A DNA stretch of 46,639 nt from JAWOJB01 sp046484325 (GCA_046484325.1 JAWOJB010000078.1:1-46639); one strand, 5' to 3'. Shown: positions 25,475 to 34,692, numbered from the stretch's first letter. Notes: generated by a model not told the origin, from the letters alone. Translations and numbers: made by a program.

Positions 25475-26619
25475 TGGCGATGTGGTGGCGGCATCTCCAT
25501 CCGGCGGGGCTGGCGGTGATCCTCCTGGTGGGATCGGCCCTCGGGGTGCTGGCGTGGACGGCTACCCGTACCTGGGCGGCGTTCGAGGAGGTGGCGGTCG
25601 AGGAGTTCGCCCCCGAGCAGGCGTCGGCGGCCCTGGCCGGGCGACCGGACTCCGAGGTGGCAGGCATCACGCTGTCGCAGGAGGAGCGGGCAGCCCTGAT
25701 CGCCGCCATCGAGGCGGAGGCGGGCGCGGCCGCCGCCGAGGCCGAGGCGCTGACGGTCGTCCGCGAGCTGGCCGGCGCCGGTGAGTCGTCGGATCGGTTG
25801 GTCCACCCCCACGCGTTCGCCCCCCGCCTCCCCGACGACATGTTCGACGCCTTCCTCTTGATCGGAGCCGACGCCAGCGGGGCGCTGGCAGACGTGATCA
25901 TCCTGGTCCTCGCCCCTACCGACGGTGCCACGCCGATGATGGTGTCCCTCCCCCGAGACCTCTACCTCCCCAACCAGTGCACCCGCACCTGGAACCGGAT
26001 CAACACGAACCTGGGGGGATGCCGGGGCTACGCCACCGGCCCCGAGCTCCTGGCCTTGGCGGTGCAGGAGTTCACCGGCGTCACGGTGGACCACTATGCC
26101 CGGATCGGGTTCTCGGGCTTCGCCGGCCTGGTCGACGCCTTCGGCGGGTACACCGTGTGCGTGCCGGCGCCGACCCGCGACGCCAACGCCCAGCTCGACC
26201 TGCCGGCCGGATGCACCCGGGCGGACGGGGCGACCACGCTCGCCTGGGTCCGATCCCGGAACACCGAGCGGCTGGTCGGCGAGGAGTGGCGGAGGGTGGT
26301 GTCCAGCGACTTCGCCCGCCAGGCCCGCCAGCAGGATGTCCTGCTGGAACTGGCGTCGAGGATGCTCTCGGCGCGCTCGCCGGCGTCGCTGACCCGTAGA
26401 TTCGAGAACGTCGCCCCCTACATGCGGCTCGACGACGGCTGGACCATCCGGGAGGCGGCGTCCTACGCCTGGAGGTACCGGCGCCTCGATCTTGACGAAG
26501 TGATTCGGCTCGAGGTCCCGGTCCGGAATCGCCGGGCGCCCACCGGGGCGGCGGTGCTGGTTCCCATCCGCGGGTTCAACGACGTGCTCGTCGAGGCCTA
26601 TCGCCCGGCCGCCCGCTGA
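25474..26619 (+). CDS. LytR-CpsA-Psr family protein
   Basis: The 381-residue protein has a short N-terminal cytoplasmic stretch, one membrane helix at about 12-32, an alanine- and glutamate-rich linker, and an LCP catalytic domain outside the cell. The LCP marks are FLLIGADASG, then MMVSLPRDLYLP with the conserved arginine and aspartate, WNRINTNL, and VDHYARIGFSGFAGLVDAFGG. LCP enzymes attach polymers such as arabinogalactan or teichoic acid to peptidoglycan. It overlaps the PaaI-like gene by one base (TGATG) and is convergent with purB. Confidence 0.87.
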   Translation: MAMWWRHLHPAGLAVILLVGSALGVLAWTATRTWAAFEEVAVEEFAPEQASAALAGRPDSEVAGITLSQEERAALIAAIEAEAGAAAAEAEALTVVRELAGAGESSDRLVHPHAFAPRLPDDMFDAFLLIGADASGALADVIILVLAPTDGATPMMVSLPRDLYLPNQCTRTWNRINTNLGGCRGYATGPELLALAVQEFTGVTVDHYARIGFSGFAGLVDAFGGYTVCVPAPTRDANAQLDLPAGCTRADGATTLAWVRSRNTERLVGEEWRRVVSSDFARQARQQDVLLELASRMLSARSPASLTRRFENVAPYMRLDDGWTIREAASYAWRYRRLDLDEVIRLEVPVRNRRAPTGAAVLVPIRGFNDVLVEAYRPAAR

Positions 26620-26628
26620 ACCGGGCTC

Positions 26629-27930
26629 TCACGACGGCTCGAGCGGGATGAGCCGGTCGAACACCACCGACGCCCGGTCGAGGAACCGCTCGGCGGAGAA
26701 GCACCGGTCGAGGGACTCGGCGGAGAGGCCGGCCTCGGGGTCCGCCGCCAACAGCTCCCGGAGCTGCATGCCCTCGTCCCAGGCTCGGAGCGCGTTGCGC
26801 TGGACGACCCGGTACGCCTGGTCTCGTGACAGGGACCGTTCCTCGATGAGCGCGAGGAGCACCGCCTGGCTGAACACCAGCCCGCGCGTCGCCTGGAGGT
26901 TCGCTCCCATCCGCGCCCGGTCGACGACGAGGCCCTCGACCACGTTGGTGAAGGTCGCCAGCATGTAGTCGAGCACCAGGCAGGCGTCGGGCAGCACCAC
27001 TCGCTCGGCCGACGAGTGGCTGATGTCCCGCTCGTGCCAGAGAGCGACGTCCTCGAGCCCGACCTGGGCGTACCCCCTCAGCAGTCGCGCCATCCCGGTC
27101 ATCCGCTCCGACCGGATCGGGTTGCGCTTGTGGGGCATGGCCGACGAGCCCTTCTGGCCTGCGGTGAAGGGCTCGCGGACCTCGGCCACCTCGCTGCGCT
27201 GGAGGTGGCGGATCTCGGTGGCGAACCGCTCGATCGACGCCCCGGTGATGGCGATCGCCCCCAGGAGCTCGGCATGGCGATCGCGCATCGTCACCTGTGA
27301 AGAGGCTGGCTCGACCTCGAGCCCGAGCCGCGCGCACACGAAGGCCTCGACCTCGGGCGGGCAGTGGGCGTAGGTTCCCACCGCCCCCGAGATCTTCCCG
27401 ACCGCCACCGCCTCCCGGGCCCGCCGAAGCCGCCGGTGGTCGCGTTCCAGCTCGAAGGCCCAGGTGGCCAGCTTGAGGCCGAAGGTCGTGGGCTCGGCCC
27501 AGATCCCGTGGGTGCGCCCGACCATGACGGTCTCGCGGTGCTCGACGGCGAGCCGCTTGACGACGGCGAACAACCCGGCGACCCGCTCGAGCAGCAGGTC
27601 GGTGGCGTCGCGCATGACCACCCCGCCGGCGGTGTCGAGCACGTCGGACGAGGTGAGCCCGTAGTGGATCCACTCGCCGCCCGGCCCCGACGACGCGGCG
27701 AGCAGATCGACGAAGGCGGCGACGTCGTGGTCGGTGACCCGTTCGCGGTCGGCGACCTGGGCGGGGGACGGGACGGGTGCGGCGGCGGCCGCCCCGGCAG
27801 CAGCGGCGGGCGCCACGCCCAGCTCGACCCAGGCGGCGACCACGAGCGCCTCGATCTCCTTCCACACCACCAGCTTGCGCTCCTCGGACCAGACGGCGGA
27901 CATCTCGGGCAGGCTGTAGCGCGGGATCAC
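26629..27930 (-). CDS. purB: Adenylosuccinate lyase
   Basis: The 433-residue enzyme releases fumarate in two purine steps, from SAICAR and from adenylosuccinate. The family signature SSAMPHKRNP is present, as are GLTSSDVLDT, VGRTHGIWAEPT and ISGAVGTYAH. An alanine-rich stretch of about 12 residues follows ELGVAPAAAA near residue 38. The GTG at 27930 gives the usual IPRYSLPEM opening; an ATG at 27948 would add six residues. It stands alone, divergent from a glycosylase gene. Confidence 0.95.
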   Translation of the reverse strand: MIPRYSLPEMSAVWSEERKLVVWKEIEALVVAAWVELGVAPAAAAGAAAAAPVPSPAQVADRERVTDHDVAAFVDLLAASSGPGGEWIHYGLTSSDVLDTAGGVVMRDATDLLLERVAGLFAVVKRLAVEHRETVMVGRTHGIWAEPTTFGLKLATWAFELERDHRRLRRAREAVAVGKISGAVGTYAHCPPEVEAFVCARLGLEVEPASSQVTMRDRHAELLGAIAITGASIERFATEIRHLQRSEVAEVREPFTAGQKGSSAMPHKRNPIRSERMTGMARLLRGYAQVGLEDVALWHERDISHSSAERVVLPDACLVLDYMLATFTNVVEGLVVDRARMGANLQATRGLVFSQAVLLALIEERSLSRDQAYRVVQRNALRAWDEGMQLRELLAADPEAGLSAESLDRCFSAERFLDRASVVFDRLIPLEPS

Positions 27931-27969
27931 GCTCCGATGATCCCACATCGCCCGGCCCGGTTCCCCCCG

Positions 27970-27975
27970 TAGGAT
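27970..27975 (+). promoter_or_regulatory. Putative leaderless -10 (TAGGAT) of the AlkX-like gene
   Basis: TAGGAT lies 8 bases before the GTG at 27984, with no Shine-Dalgarno sequence. Confidence 0.5.
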
Positions 27976-27983
27976 CGACCACC

Positions 27984-29171
27984 GTGCGCTCGATCTCCCT
28001 CGCCCGTGCCCGTCGCATCGCCCTGGCGGCCCAGGGCTTCGCCGAGCCCCGACCGTCGGGGCGGCTCGATGTCCGACACTTCCGCCGGGTGCTGGACCGG
28101 GTGGGGCTCGTCCAGCTCGACTCGGTGAACGTCCTCGCCCGGGCCCACTATCTCCCGTTCTTCTCACGACTGGGCTCGTACCCACGGGAGGCGCTGGATG
28201 CCTGGCTGTGGGGCTCGGGGGAGCTGTTCGAGTATTGGGGCCACGAGGCGTCGCTCATCCCGGTCGCCCACCACCACCTGTTCCGGCACCGGATGGATGG
28301 CGGGTGGCACTGGGAGGGGATCGAGCGGCTGGGGCGTGAGCATCCCGATTACGTGGCAGCCGTCCTGGAGGACGTTCGCACGCTGGGCCCGGTGACGCCC
28401 CGGGACGTCGACGACGCCCCCCCGCCGCCCGGCACCTGGTGGGAGTGGGGCAAGGCCAAGCTGGCCCTCGAGTGGCTGTTCCTCACCGGCAAGGTGACCA
28501 CCGCCGACCGCGTCAACTTCCAGCGCCGGTACGACCTGCCCGAGCGGGTGCTGCCCGCCGGCGTCCTCGACCGGCCCGACCCGGGCCGCGACGAGGCGCG
28601 ACGGTCGCTGCTCCTCATGGCGGCCCGGGCGAGCGGGATCGGCACCGCCGAGGATCTCGCCGACTACTACCGGCTCAAGACCCGGGACGCCCGCCCGCTC
28701 CTGTCCGGGCTCGTCCGTGACGGTCGGCTCGAGGAGGTGGAGGTCCCCGGCTGGCGGGGGTCCGCCTACCTGCATCCGGAGGCGCGGGTTCCCCGCCGGG
28801 TCGAGGGGCGGGCGTTCCTCTGCCCGTTCGACCCGGTCGTATGGTTTCGCCCGCGGGTCGAACGGCTCTTCGGGTTCCACTACCGGATCGAGATCTACGT
28901 GCCCGAGCCCAAGCGCCGTCACGGGTACTACGTCCTCCCGTTCCTGCTCGACGGCGAGCTGGTGGCCCGTGTCGACCTCAAGGCCGATCGGGCGGCACGC
29001 CGGCTGGTCGCCCGCGCCGCCTTCGCCGAGGAGGGCGTCGACCGGAGCCGGGTGGCCGCCGAGCTCGCCGGCGAACTGGCCGTCATGGCCTCCTGGCTCG
29101 GCCTCGACTCGGTGGAGGTGGGCGACCGCGGCGACCTGGGGAAGGAGATCCGACGAACCCAGGGTTGGTGA
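27984..29171 (+). CDS. AlkX/YcaQ-type DNA glycosylase (HTH_42 family)
   Basis: The 395-residue protein fits the HTH_42 family of winged-helix DNA glycosylases that act on bulky alkyl adducts and interstrand crosslinks. The catalytic motif VQLDSVNVLARAHYLPFFSR has the Q-x-D form seen in YcaQ/AlkX, not the Q-x-Q of AlkZ. The C-terminal block KRRHGYYVLPFLLDGELVARVDLKADR is typical. The open frame extends upstream, but the GTG at 27984 matches the family start and has a leaderless-type promoter. Its stop lies in a hairpin shared with convergent purD. Confidence 0.85.
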   Translation: MRSISLARARRIALAAQGFAEPRPSGRLDVRHFRRVLDRVGLVQLDSVNVLARAHYLPFFSRLGSYPREALDAWLWGSGELFEYWGHEASLIPVAHHHLFRHRMDGGWHWEGIERLGREHPDYVAAVLEDVRTLGPVTPRDVDDAPPPPGTWWEWGKAKLALEWLFLTGKVTTADRVNFQRRYDLPERVLPAGVLDRPDPGRDEARRSLLLMAARASGIGTAEDLADYYRLKTRDARPLLSGLVRDGRLEEVEVPGWRGSAYLHPEARVPRRVEGRAFLCPFDPVVWFRPRVERLFGFHYRIEIYVPEPKRRHGYYVLPFLLDGELVARVDLKADRAARRLVARAAFAEEGVDRSRVAAELAGELAVMASWLGLDSVEVGDRGDLGKEIRRTQGW

Positions 29172-29188
29172 ACACACCCAGTGTGTTC
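29170..29188. terminator. Bidirectional hairpin between the AlkX-like gene and purD
   Basis: GAACACAC (29170-29177) and GTGTGTTC (29181-29188) form a perfect 8-base stem with a 3-base loop between convergent genes. The TGA of the upstream gene is at its left edge. There is no long T-run, so termination is likely but unproven. Confidence 0.5.
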
Positions 29189-29220
29189 CCCGGCCCACGG
29201 TTCGCCGCCGTCCGACCCCC

Positions 29221-30480
29221 TCACCCCACGTCGGCGGCGATGTCGGTGCGGTACTGCATCCCCGGGAACGAGATCCGCCCCACCGCCTCGTAGGCGGCGG
29301 CCCGGGCCGCCGCCACATCCGGGCCGGTGCCGACCACGTTGAGGACGCGCCCGCCGGCGGTGGTCAGCCGGCCTCGCTCGTCCCGGGCCGTCCCGGCGTG
29401 GAAAACCTTGACGTCGTGGTCGATGCCCCCCGAGCCGTGGACGACGTCGCCGGCCCGGGCTGCATCCGGGTACCCGGAGGCGGCGAGGACGACGTCGACC
29501 GCCGCGGTGGCCGACCATCTGAGCTCGGTGTTGGTCAGCCGCCCGGCCAGCGCCCGCTCGACGACGTCCACGAGGTCCGATTCGAGCCGGGGAAGCACCA
29601 CCTGGGCCTCGGGGTCTCCGAGGCGGACGTTGAACTCGACGACCTGGGGGCCGTCTCCGGTCAGCGCCAGCCCGGCATAGAGGAAGCCGGTGTACGGGGT
29701 GCCGTCGTCGGCCATCGTGCGGAGCACCGGTCGGATCACCCGCTCCAGCACGCCGTCCACCAGGCCGGTGGGGAGCTCGACCGGCGAATACGAGCCCATC
29801 CCCCCCGTGTTCGGGCCGCGGTCGCCGTCGCGAAGGCGCTTGTAGTCGCGGGCGGCAGCCAGTGGGATGGCGTGCTCGCCGTCGCAGACCGCGAACACCG
29901 AGAGCTCGGGGCCCTCGAGGAACTCCTCGACCACCACCTGTAGCCCGGCCTCCCCGAACCCGCCGTCGAAGCAGCGGTCGACCCAGGCGACGGCGTCGTC
30001 ACGATCGGTGGTCACGAGCACCCCTTTGCCGGCGGCCAGCCCGTCGGCCTTCACGACGTAGGGTCCGGGATGGGCCGCGAGATGGTCGACGGCGGAGCTC
30101 CGATCGTCGAAGACCCACGCCCGGGCGGTGGGGACGCCGGCCCGCTCCATCACCTGCTTGGCGTACGCCTTGGAGGCCTCGAGTCGGGCCGCCGCCTTGC
30201 TCGGGCCAAACGCCGGGATGCCGAGACGGGCCACGGCATCGGTCACCCCGGCCGCCAGTGGGCCCTCGGGGCCGACCACCACGAGATCGACCCCGTGGGT
30301 GCGGGCGACGGCCGCCACGGCCCCCACATCGTCGGCCGCCACGCCCTCCACCACAGGTCCGATTGCGGCCAGCCCTGGGTTGCCGGGTAGCGACAGCACC
30401 TCGTCGACCCGGGGGCTGCGGGACAGCTTCCACCCGAGGGCGTGCTCCCGGGCACCCGAGCCGACCAGGAGGACCCTCAT
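29221..30480 (-). CDS. purD: Phosphoribosylamine-glycine ligase
   Basis: The 419-residue ATP-grasp enzyme makes GAR from phosphoribosylamine, glycine and ATP. It opens VLLVGSGAREHAL, with GPEGPLAAGV, ATP-grasp segments YVVKADGLAAGKGV and VVEEFLEGPELS, and the signature GPNTGGMGSYSP, then EFNVRLGDPEAQ. The ATG at 30480 overlaps the purA stop by 4 bases (ATGA), so it is coupled to purA although the two steps are far apart in the pathway. Confidence 0.96.
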   Translation of the reverse strand: MRVLLVGSGAREHALGWKLSRSPRVDEVLSLPGNPGLAAIGPVVEGVAADDVGAVAAVARTHGVDLVVVGPEGPLAAGVTDAVARLGIPAFGPSKAAARLEASKAYAKQVMERAGVPTARAWVFDDRSSAVDHLAAHPGPYVVKADGLAAGKGVLVTTDRDDAVAWVDRCFDGGFGEAGLQVVVEEFLEGPELSVFAVCDGEHAIPLAAARDYKRLRDGDRGPNTGGMGSYSPVELPTGLVDGVLERVIRPVLRTMADDGTPYTGFLYAGLALTGDGPQVVEFNVRLGDPEAQVVLPRLESDLVDVVERALAGRLTNTELRWSATAAVDVVLAASGYPDAARAGDVVHGSGGIDHDVKVFHAGTARDERGRLTTAGGRVLNVVGTGPDVAAARAAAYEAVGRISFPGMQYRTDIAADVG

Positions 30481-31748
30481 CTCGTCAGCATCTGGCGCCG
30501 CTCGGGCCCGACCGAGACCCATCCCACCGGAACGCCGGCGTGCTCTTCGATGAACCGGACGTAGTCGCGTGCCTCGGGGGGGAGGTCGGCGAACGACCGG
30601 ACGCCGCTGATGTCGGTCTTCCAGCCGGGCAGATCCTCGTAGATCGGGGTGCAGTCGTAGAGCACCCGCTGCTGACGGGGGAACTCGTCGTGTCGCTCTC
30701 CGTGGGACTCGTAGGCGACGGCGACCTTGAGCGGGTCGAAGGCCGAGAGGATGTCGAGCTTGGTCAGGAAGATCTCGGTGAGGCTGTTCACCCTCACCGC
30801 GTACCGGAGCGCCACGAGATCGAGCCAGCCGCACCGTCGTCGACGGCCGGTGACCGTCCCGAACTCGCCGCCGAGCTCGACCATCCGCTCCCCGATCTCG
30901 TCGTGCAACTCGGTCGGGAACGGGCCCGTGCCGACCCGGGAGATGTAGGCCTTCGCCACCCCCACCACCCGGTCGATCGCCTTGGGGCCGATGCCGGAGC
31001 CGATCAGCGCCCCGCCCGCGGTGGGATTGGACGACGTCACGAACGGGTAGGTGCCGTGGTCGATGTCGAGCAGGGTGCCCTGGGCGCCCTCGAACAGGAC
31101 CTCCTTGCCGTCACGAATTGCCTTCCACAGGAGCAGCGAGGTGTCGGTGACGTGGGGTTCGAGCCGGTCGGCGTACGACATGTACTCGGTGACGATCTCG
31201 TCGGCCTCGAGCGGGAGCTGGTTGTAGACCCTGCTCAGGACCCGGTTGGTGTCGTCGAGCGCCGCCTCGACCTTGCCGCGGAAGATCTTGGGGTCGAACA
31301 GATCCTGGAGGCGGATGCCCCGGCGGGCGTACTTGTCGGTGTACGCCGGGCCGATCCCCTTCTTCGTGGTGCCGATGCTGTTCCTGCCGAGGTAACGCTC
31401 CATCACCGCGTCGAGCTTGCGGTGATAGGGCATGATGAGATGGGCGTTGGCCGACACCGTGAGACGCGAAGGATCCACCCCGCGCCCCGAGAGCATGTCG
31501 ATCTCGTCCAGCAGGACCTTGGGGTCGACGACGCACCCCGAGCCGATCACGGGCGTGCACTCCGGGTACATGACGCCCGAGGGGATGAGGGAGAGGGCAA
31601 ACCGCTCGTCGTCCACGATGATGGTGTGGCCTGCGTTGTTCCCGCCCTGATAGCGGACGACGTAGTCCGAAGAACGGGCGAAGACGTCGGTGACCCGGCC
31701 CTTTCCCTCGTCGCCCCATTGCGCCCCGAGCACGATCGTCGCCGGCAT
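30477..31748 (-). CDS. purA: Adenylosuccinate synthetase
   Basis: The 423-residue enzyme converts IMP and aspartate to adenylosuccinate with GTP. Marks are QWGDEGKG at 10-17, the catalytic GGNNAGHTI, GIGPAYTDKYARRGIR, EGAQGTLLDIDHGTYPFVTSS, and TVTGRRRRCGWLDL. The ATG at 31748 has GAGAGGA upstream, so it is a leadered start, unlike many genes here. A TACCCT about 26 bases before the start could serve as the -10. It heads the purA-purD pair. Confidence 0.96.
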   Translation of the reverse strand: MPATIVLGAQWGDEGKGRVTDVFARSSDYVVRYQGGNNAGHTIIVDDERFALSLIPSGVMYPECTPVIGSGCVVDPKVLLDEIDMLSGRGVDPSRLTVSANAHLIMPYHRKLDAVMERYLGRNSIGTTKKGIGPAYTDKYARRGIRLQDLFDPKIFRGKVEAALDDTNRVLSRVYNQLPLEADEIVTEYMSYADRLEPHVTDTSLLLWKAIRDGKEVLFEGAQGTLLDIDHGTYPFVTSSNPTAGGALIGSGIGPKAIDRVVGVAKAYISRVGTGPFPTELHDEIGERMVELGGEFGTVTGRRRRCGWLDLVALRYAVRVNSLTEIFLTKLDILSAFDPLKVAVAYESHGERHDEFPRQQRVLYDCTPIYEDLPGWKTDISGVRSFADLPPEARDYVRFIEEHAGVPVGWVSVGPERRQMLTR

Positions 31749-31804
31749 CGCATCCTCTCGCCACGCGGATGCGGTGAGGGTACCCCCGCCCGGCGTGGGC
31801 CAGG

Positions 31805-32776
31805 TCAGAGCCAGCCGGCCCGCCGGAACAGGCGATAGATCACGAGGCAGATCGCGACCATCATCGCGATGGCCGCCGGGTACCCGAACCACCAGTCGAG
31901 CTCGGGCATCGCCTCGAAGTTCATCCCCCACACGCCGGCCAGGAGGGTGGGGACGGCGGCGATCGCCACCCAGGCCGAGATCCTGCGCATGTCCTCGTTC
32001 TGCTGGATCCCCACCTGGGTCAGGTTGGCCTGGAGGATGGCCGTGAGCAGGTTGGAGAGGCCCTCGGCCCGGTCGACCACCCTGACGAGATGGTCGTGGG
32101 CGTCACGGAAGTAGGGGTGGAGGTCGGGATGGATCAGCTCGTGCCTGCCCTCGGCGAGGGACATCAGCGGCTGGAGGAACGGCCGGGTGGCAAGCTCGAA
32201 CTGGAGCAGCTCCCGCTTGAGGAGGTAGATCCGGCGGGTGGGAGGCCGTGTCGCCTCGGAGAAGACGTCGATCTCGACCTGCCGGATGTCCTCTTCGAGC
32301 CCCTGGAGCACGGAGTCGTACTCGTCCACGACCCGGTCGATGATCTCGAGCATCACGGAACCCGGGCCGTAGGTGAGCTCCTCCGGCTCGGCCTCCAGCC
32401 TGCGACGGACCCCGGTGAGGTCGCCGGTACCCCCGTGGCGGACGACGATCACGAAGCCGGCGTCCACGAACATGAGGATCTCGCCGAATTCCACGGCCTC
32501 GGCCTCGTCGAGGTAGGCGGCAGGCTTGAGCACCGCGAACAGCGTGGAGCCGTACACCTCCAGCTTGGGGCGCTGATGTGCCTTGACCGCGTCCTCCACG
32601 GCGAGCTCGTGCAGGTCGAACTCGCGCCGGGCGGCCTCGAACTCCTCGTGGCTCGGCTCGAAGAGGCCCAGCCATGCGAAGGTGTCCGGGTCCCGGCAGG
32701 CGAGGGACGCCCCGTCGAGGGTGAACGTGCCAGGGTGACGATGTCCCTTGGTGTAGAGGGCGGCGTCGACGTACAC
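31805..32776 (-). CDS. corA: CorA-family magnesium/divalent cation transporter
   Basis: The 323-residue protein has a large N-terminal cytoplasmic domain and two C-terminal membrane helices. The channel signature GMN is at about 284-286 in GVWGMNFEAMPE, at the end of the first helix. Residues FFxxD-like DAVKAHQRPKLEVYG and LEEDIRQVE in the long stalk are typical. It forms a pentameric Mg2+ channel in the inner membrane in known members. The GTG at 32776 has a leaderless-type promoter. A basic FRRAG tail ends the protein. Confidence 0.92.
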   Translation of the reverse strand: MYVDAALYTKGHRHPGTFTLDGASLACRDPDTFAWLGLFEPSHEEFEAARREFDLHELAVEDAVKAHQRPKLEVYGSTLFAVLKPAAYLDEAEAVEFGEILMFVDAGFVIVVRHGGTGDLTGVRRRLEAEPEELTYGPGSVMLEIIDRVVDEYDSVLQGLEEDIRQVEIDVFSEATRPPTRRIYLLKRELLQFELATRPFLQPLMSLAEGRHELIHPDLHPYFRDAHDHLVRVVDRAEGLSNLLTAILQANLTQVGIQQNEDMRRISAWVAIAAVPTLLAGVWGMNFEAMPELDWWFGYPAAIAMMVAICLVIYRLFRRAGWL

Positions 32777-32785
32777 GGCCCGGCG

Positions 32786-32791
32786 AGACTA
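32786..32791 (-). promoter_or_regulatory. Putative leaderless -10 (TAGTCT) of corA
   Basis: TAGTCT on the minus strand lies 9 bases before the GTG at 32776. Confidence 0.5.
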
Positions 32792-32799
32792 CCTGTGGC

Positions 32800-33402
32800 T
32801 CACTCGGCGCCAAACGCCTCGTCGAGCACCGTGCGCAGCCGGCGTTCCCCTTCGCCGCCCACGAACCACCACCCACCCACGACGAGCGCGGCGAGTGTGA
32901 GGCCGAGCAGCAGCGTCCAGTAGGCGATCCTGCCGAGACCCTCCGGCAGGGCCGACAGTCCCAGCCACAGTCCGGCCAGGTAGCTGGCCGCCCCGATCAG
33001 GGTGTAGAAGGCGGTCATGAACCCGAACCAGGTGAACGACGATCCGCCGGCGAGCGTCACGATCTTCGGGCGGTCGAGCGGGAACAGGTAGACGTCCTCG
33101 AGCCGGTGGGCGACGAGCACGTCCCGGCCCAGCTCCCGGTTGAGGAATCGCTCGAGCCGGGTGGCGTACTGGCGCGAGAAGATCAGATAGCTGGCGTCGA
33201 AGGCGGTCTGGCAGGCCCCGATCAGCGCCACCACCGGCACGAGGAGGAACAGGGCCCGCTCGATCGCGACGCCGGCGACGAAGAGCCCGAGGATGACGAC
33301 GGTGGTGTACCGGACGTCGGAGAAGAACCGCCGGTGGTAGAGGGCGTTCATGCCGCGCATACGCCGGAGTTGCTCGGCGGCGATACTCACGTCGGGCGAC
33401 AT
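32800..33402 (-). CDS. Membrane protein of unknown function, about four helices
   Basis: I do not recognise a family. The roughly 200-residue protein has hydrophobic segments near 33-51, 52-70, 126-148 and 160-178, a polar central region (RLERFLNRELGRDVLVAHRLEDVYLFPLD), and an acidic C terminus. The central region may be a cytoplasmic loop. The ATG at 33402 fits a leaderless promoter 7 bases upstream; a GTG at 33411 is an alternative. It lies between corA and the whiB gene on the same strand. Confidence 0.7.
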   Translation of the reverse strand: MSPDVSIAAEQLRRMRGMNALYHRRFFSDVRYTTVVILGLFVAGVAIERALFLLVPVVALIGACQTAFDASYLIFSRQYATRLERFLNRELGRDVLVAHRLEDVYLFPLDRPKIVTLAGGSSFTWFGFMTAFYTLIGAASYLAGLWLGLSALPEGLGRIAYWTLLLGLTLAALVVGGWWFVGGEGERRLRTVLDEAFGAE

Positions 33403-33409
33403 GCCCGGC

Positions 33410-33415
33410 ACGGTA
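33410..33415 (-). promoter_or_regulatory. Putative leaderless -10 (TACCGT) of the four-helix protein
   Basis: TACCGT on the minus strand lies 7 bases before the ATG at 33402. Confidence 0.45.
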
Positions 33416-33432
33416 GACGGTGGGCGCCGGGC

Positions 33433-33720
33433 TCAGCCCGCCCGGCGCCGTCGATCGGCCAGCCAGCGCCGCCGGACGGGGCGCCGCTCCTCCTCGGTGA
33501 GCCCTCCCCAGACGCCCGAGACCTGGTTGGTCACGATTGCGTACTCGAGGCACTCCCCCTGGACCGGACACGACCCGCACACCCGCTTGGCGTATCGGAT
33601 CTGCTCGGCGGCCGGGCCCGTCTCGCCCGCCGGGAACCACATGTCGGGATCGTGGCCGGCGCAGGCGGCCTGGTGGCGCCAGTCGACGAGGACCAGGTCT
33701 TCGGGGGCAGTGGTGAACAC
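33433..33720 (-). CDS. WhiB-family Fe-S transcription factor
   Basis: The 95-residue protein has the four WhiB cysteines C20, C48, C51 and C57 (CPVQGEC spacing), which bind a [4Fe-4S] cluster, and the turn GVWGG at 69-73. A basic tail (RRRWLADRRRRAG) probably contacts DNA. WhiB proteins bind the primary sigma factor and sense redox state or nitric oxide; they are restricted to actinobacteria and their phages. Which subgroup this is cannot be decided by eye. It follows the SDR gene after 9 bases, with a possible SD (AAGGAG) before the start. Confidence 0.93.
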   Translation of the reverse strand: MFTTAPEDLVLVDWRHQAACAGHDPDMWFPAGETGPAAEQIRYAKRVCGSCPVQGECLEYAIVTNQVSGVWGGLTEEERRPVRRRWLADRRRRAG

Positions 33721-33729
33721 GGGGACTCC

Positions 33730-34686
33730 TTATCTCCGGATCGTGGGGGCGAGTCGGTCGGCGTCGAGCTCCAGCCGCTCGAGCAGCCGGTCGCGGTCGC
33801 CCGGCTCCTCCACCGTCCGGCGGAGCCGGTGGGTGGGTCGTGGGCGCCGGTCGTGCCAGAAGCGTCCGTTCGAGGCGGCGGGCTCCGGGTCGGCGGCGAG
33901 CCAGACGATGGTGTCGGCTCCTTCGTCGGGCGTCCGCAGGATCGCGCGGGTGATGGTGCGGAAGGCGGGGAGGGAGCCTTCGACCCCGGGGGTGTCCGCC
34001 CAGCCCGGATGCATGGAGTGCGACACGACCCCCGCCCGCCCGTGGCGCTCGGCCCACACCTCGGAGAGGATCACCTGGGCCCGCTTGGTGTGGGCGTACG
34101 CCGCCGAGCCGCGGTACGGGCCCCCGACCGGGTCGATGTGGTCGGGGTCGAGCTTCGCCGTGTACATCCCTCCCGAGGAGACCGTCACGACCCGGGAAGG
34201 GGACGACGAAGCCAGCAGCGGCAGGAGCCGCTCGGTGAGGAGGTATTGACCGAGAAGATTGGTGGCGTAGGTGGCCTCGAGCCCCTCGGCCGTGATCCTT
34301 CGCTCGGTGAGGAGGACCCCCACGTTGTTGACGAGCACGTCGAGCCTCGTCAGCGATCCGGCAAGCCGGTCGGCGAGCGCCGCCACCTCGGACATGAGCG
34401 AGAGGTCGGCCTGCTCGACCCGGACCTCGCCGGGGCCCTCGACTGCTTCTTCGAGATCGGAGAGCTTGGCCGGGTCCCGGCCGACCACCACGAGGTCGGC
34501 GCCAAGACGGGCGAGCTGGACGGCGGTCGCCCGCCCCAGCCCGCCGGTGGCACCGGTGACGAGCACGGTGCGGCCATCCATCCTGGTCGCGACAGGGCGC
34601 CGGTGGATGCCGCGAACGGTCGACCCGATGCGGGAGAACCCGCCGATGACGGTGGTATCGAGGAGTCGGTCGGTGAGGTCAGACAT
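33730..34686 (-). CDS. SDR, retinol dehydrogenase/DHRS12-like
   Basis: The 318-residue SDR has a 38-residue N-terminal extension, then TGATGGLG at 44-51, NNVG at 120-123, catalytic serine near 170, and the Y197/K201 pair in YAHTK. It most resembles DHRS12 and retinol-dehydrogenase-like SDRs of unknown substrate. The ATG at 34686 lies only 38 bases from the divergent CarH-like regulator, which suggests shared control. A TATTAT box on the minus strand (34709-34714) may be its -10. Confidence 0.85.
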   Translation of the reverse strand: MSDLTDRLLDTTVIGGFSRIGSTVRGIHRRPVATRMDGRTVLVTGATGGLGRATAVQLARLGADLVVVGRDPAKLSDLEEAVEGPGEVRVEQADLSLMSEVAALADRLAGSLTRLDVLVNNVGVLLTERRITAEGLEATYATNLLGQYLLTERLLPLLASSSPSRVVTVSSGGMYTAKLDPDHIDPVGGPYRGSAAYAHTKRAQVILSEVWAERHGRAGVVSHSMHPGWADTPGVEGSLPAFRTITRAILRTPDEGADTIVWLAADPEPAASNGRFWHDRRPRPTHRLRRTVEEPGDRDRLLERLELDADRLAPTIRR

Positions 34687-34692
34687 TTCGTA

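Noticed and set aside
29862..31838. 658-codon plus-strand frame opposite purD and purA
   Set aside because: It is antisense to two clear purine genes and has shadow-type composition.
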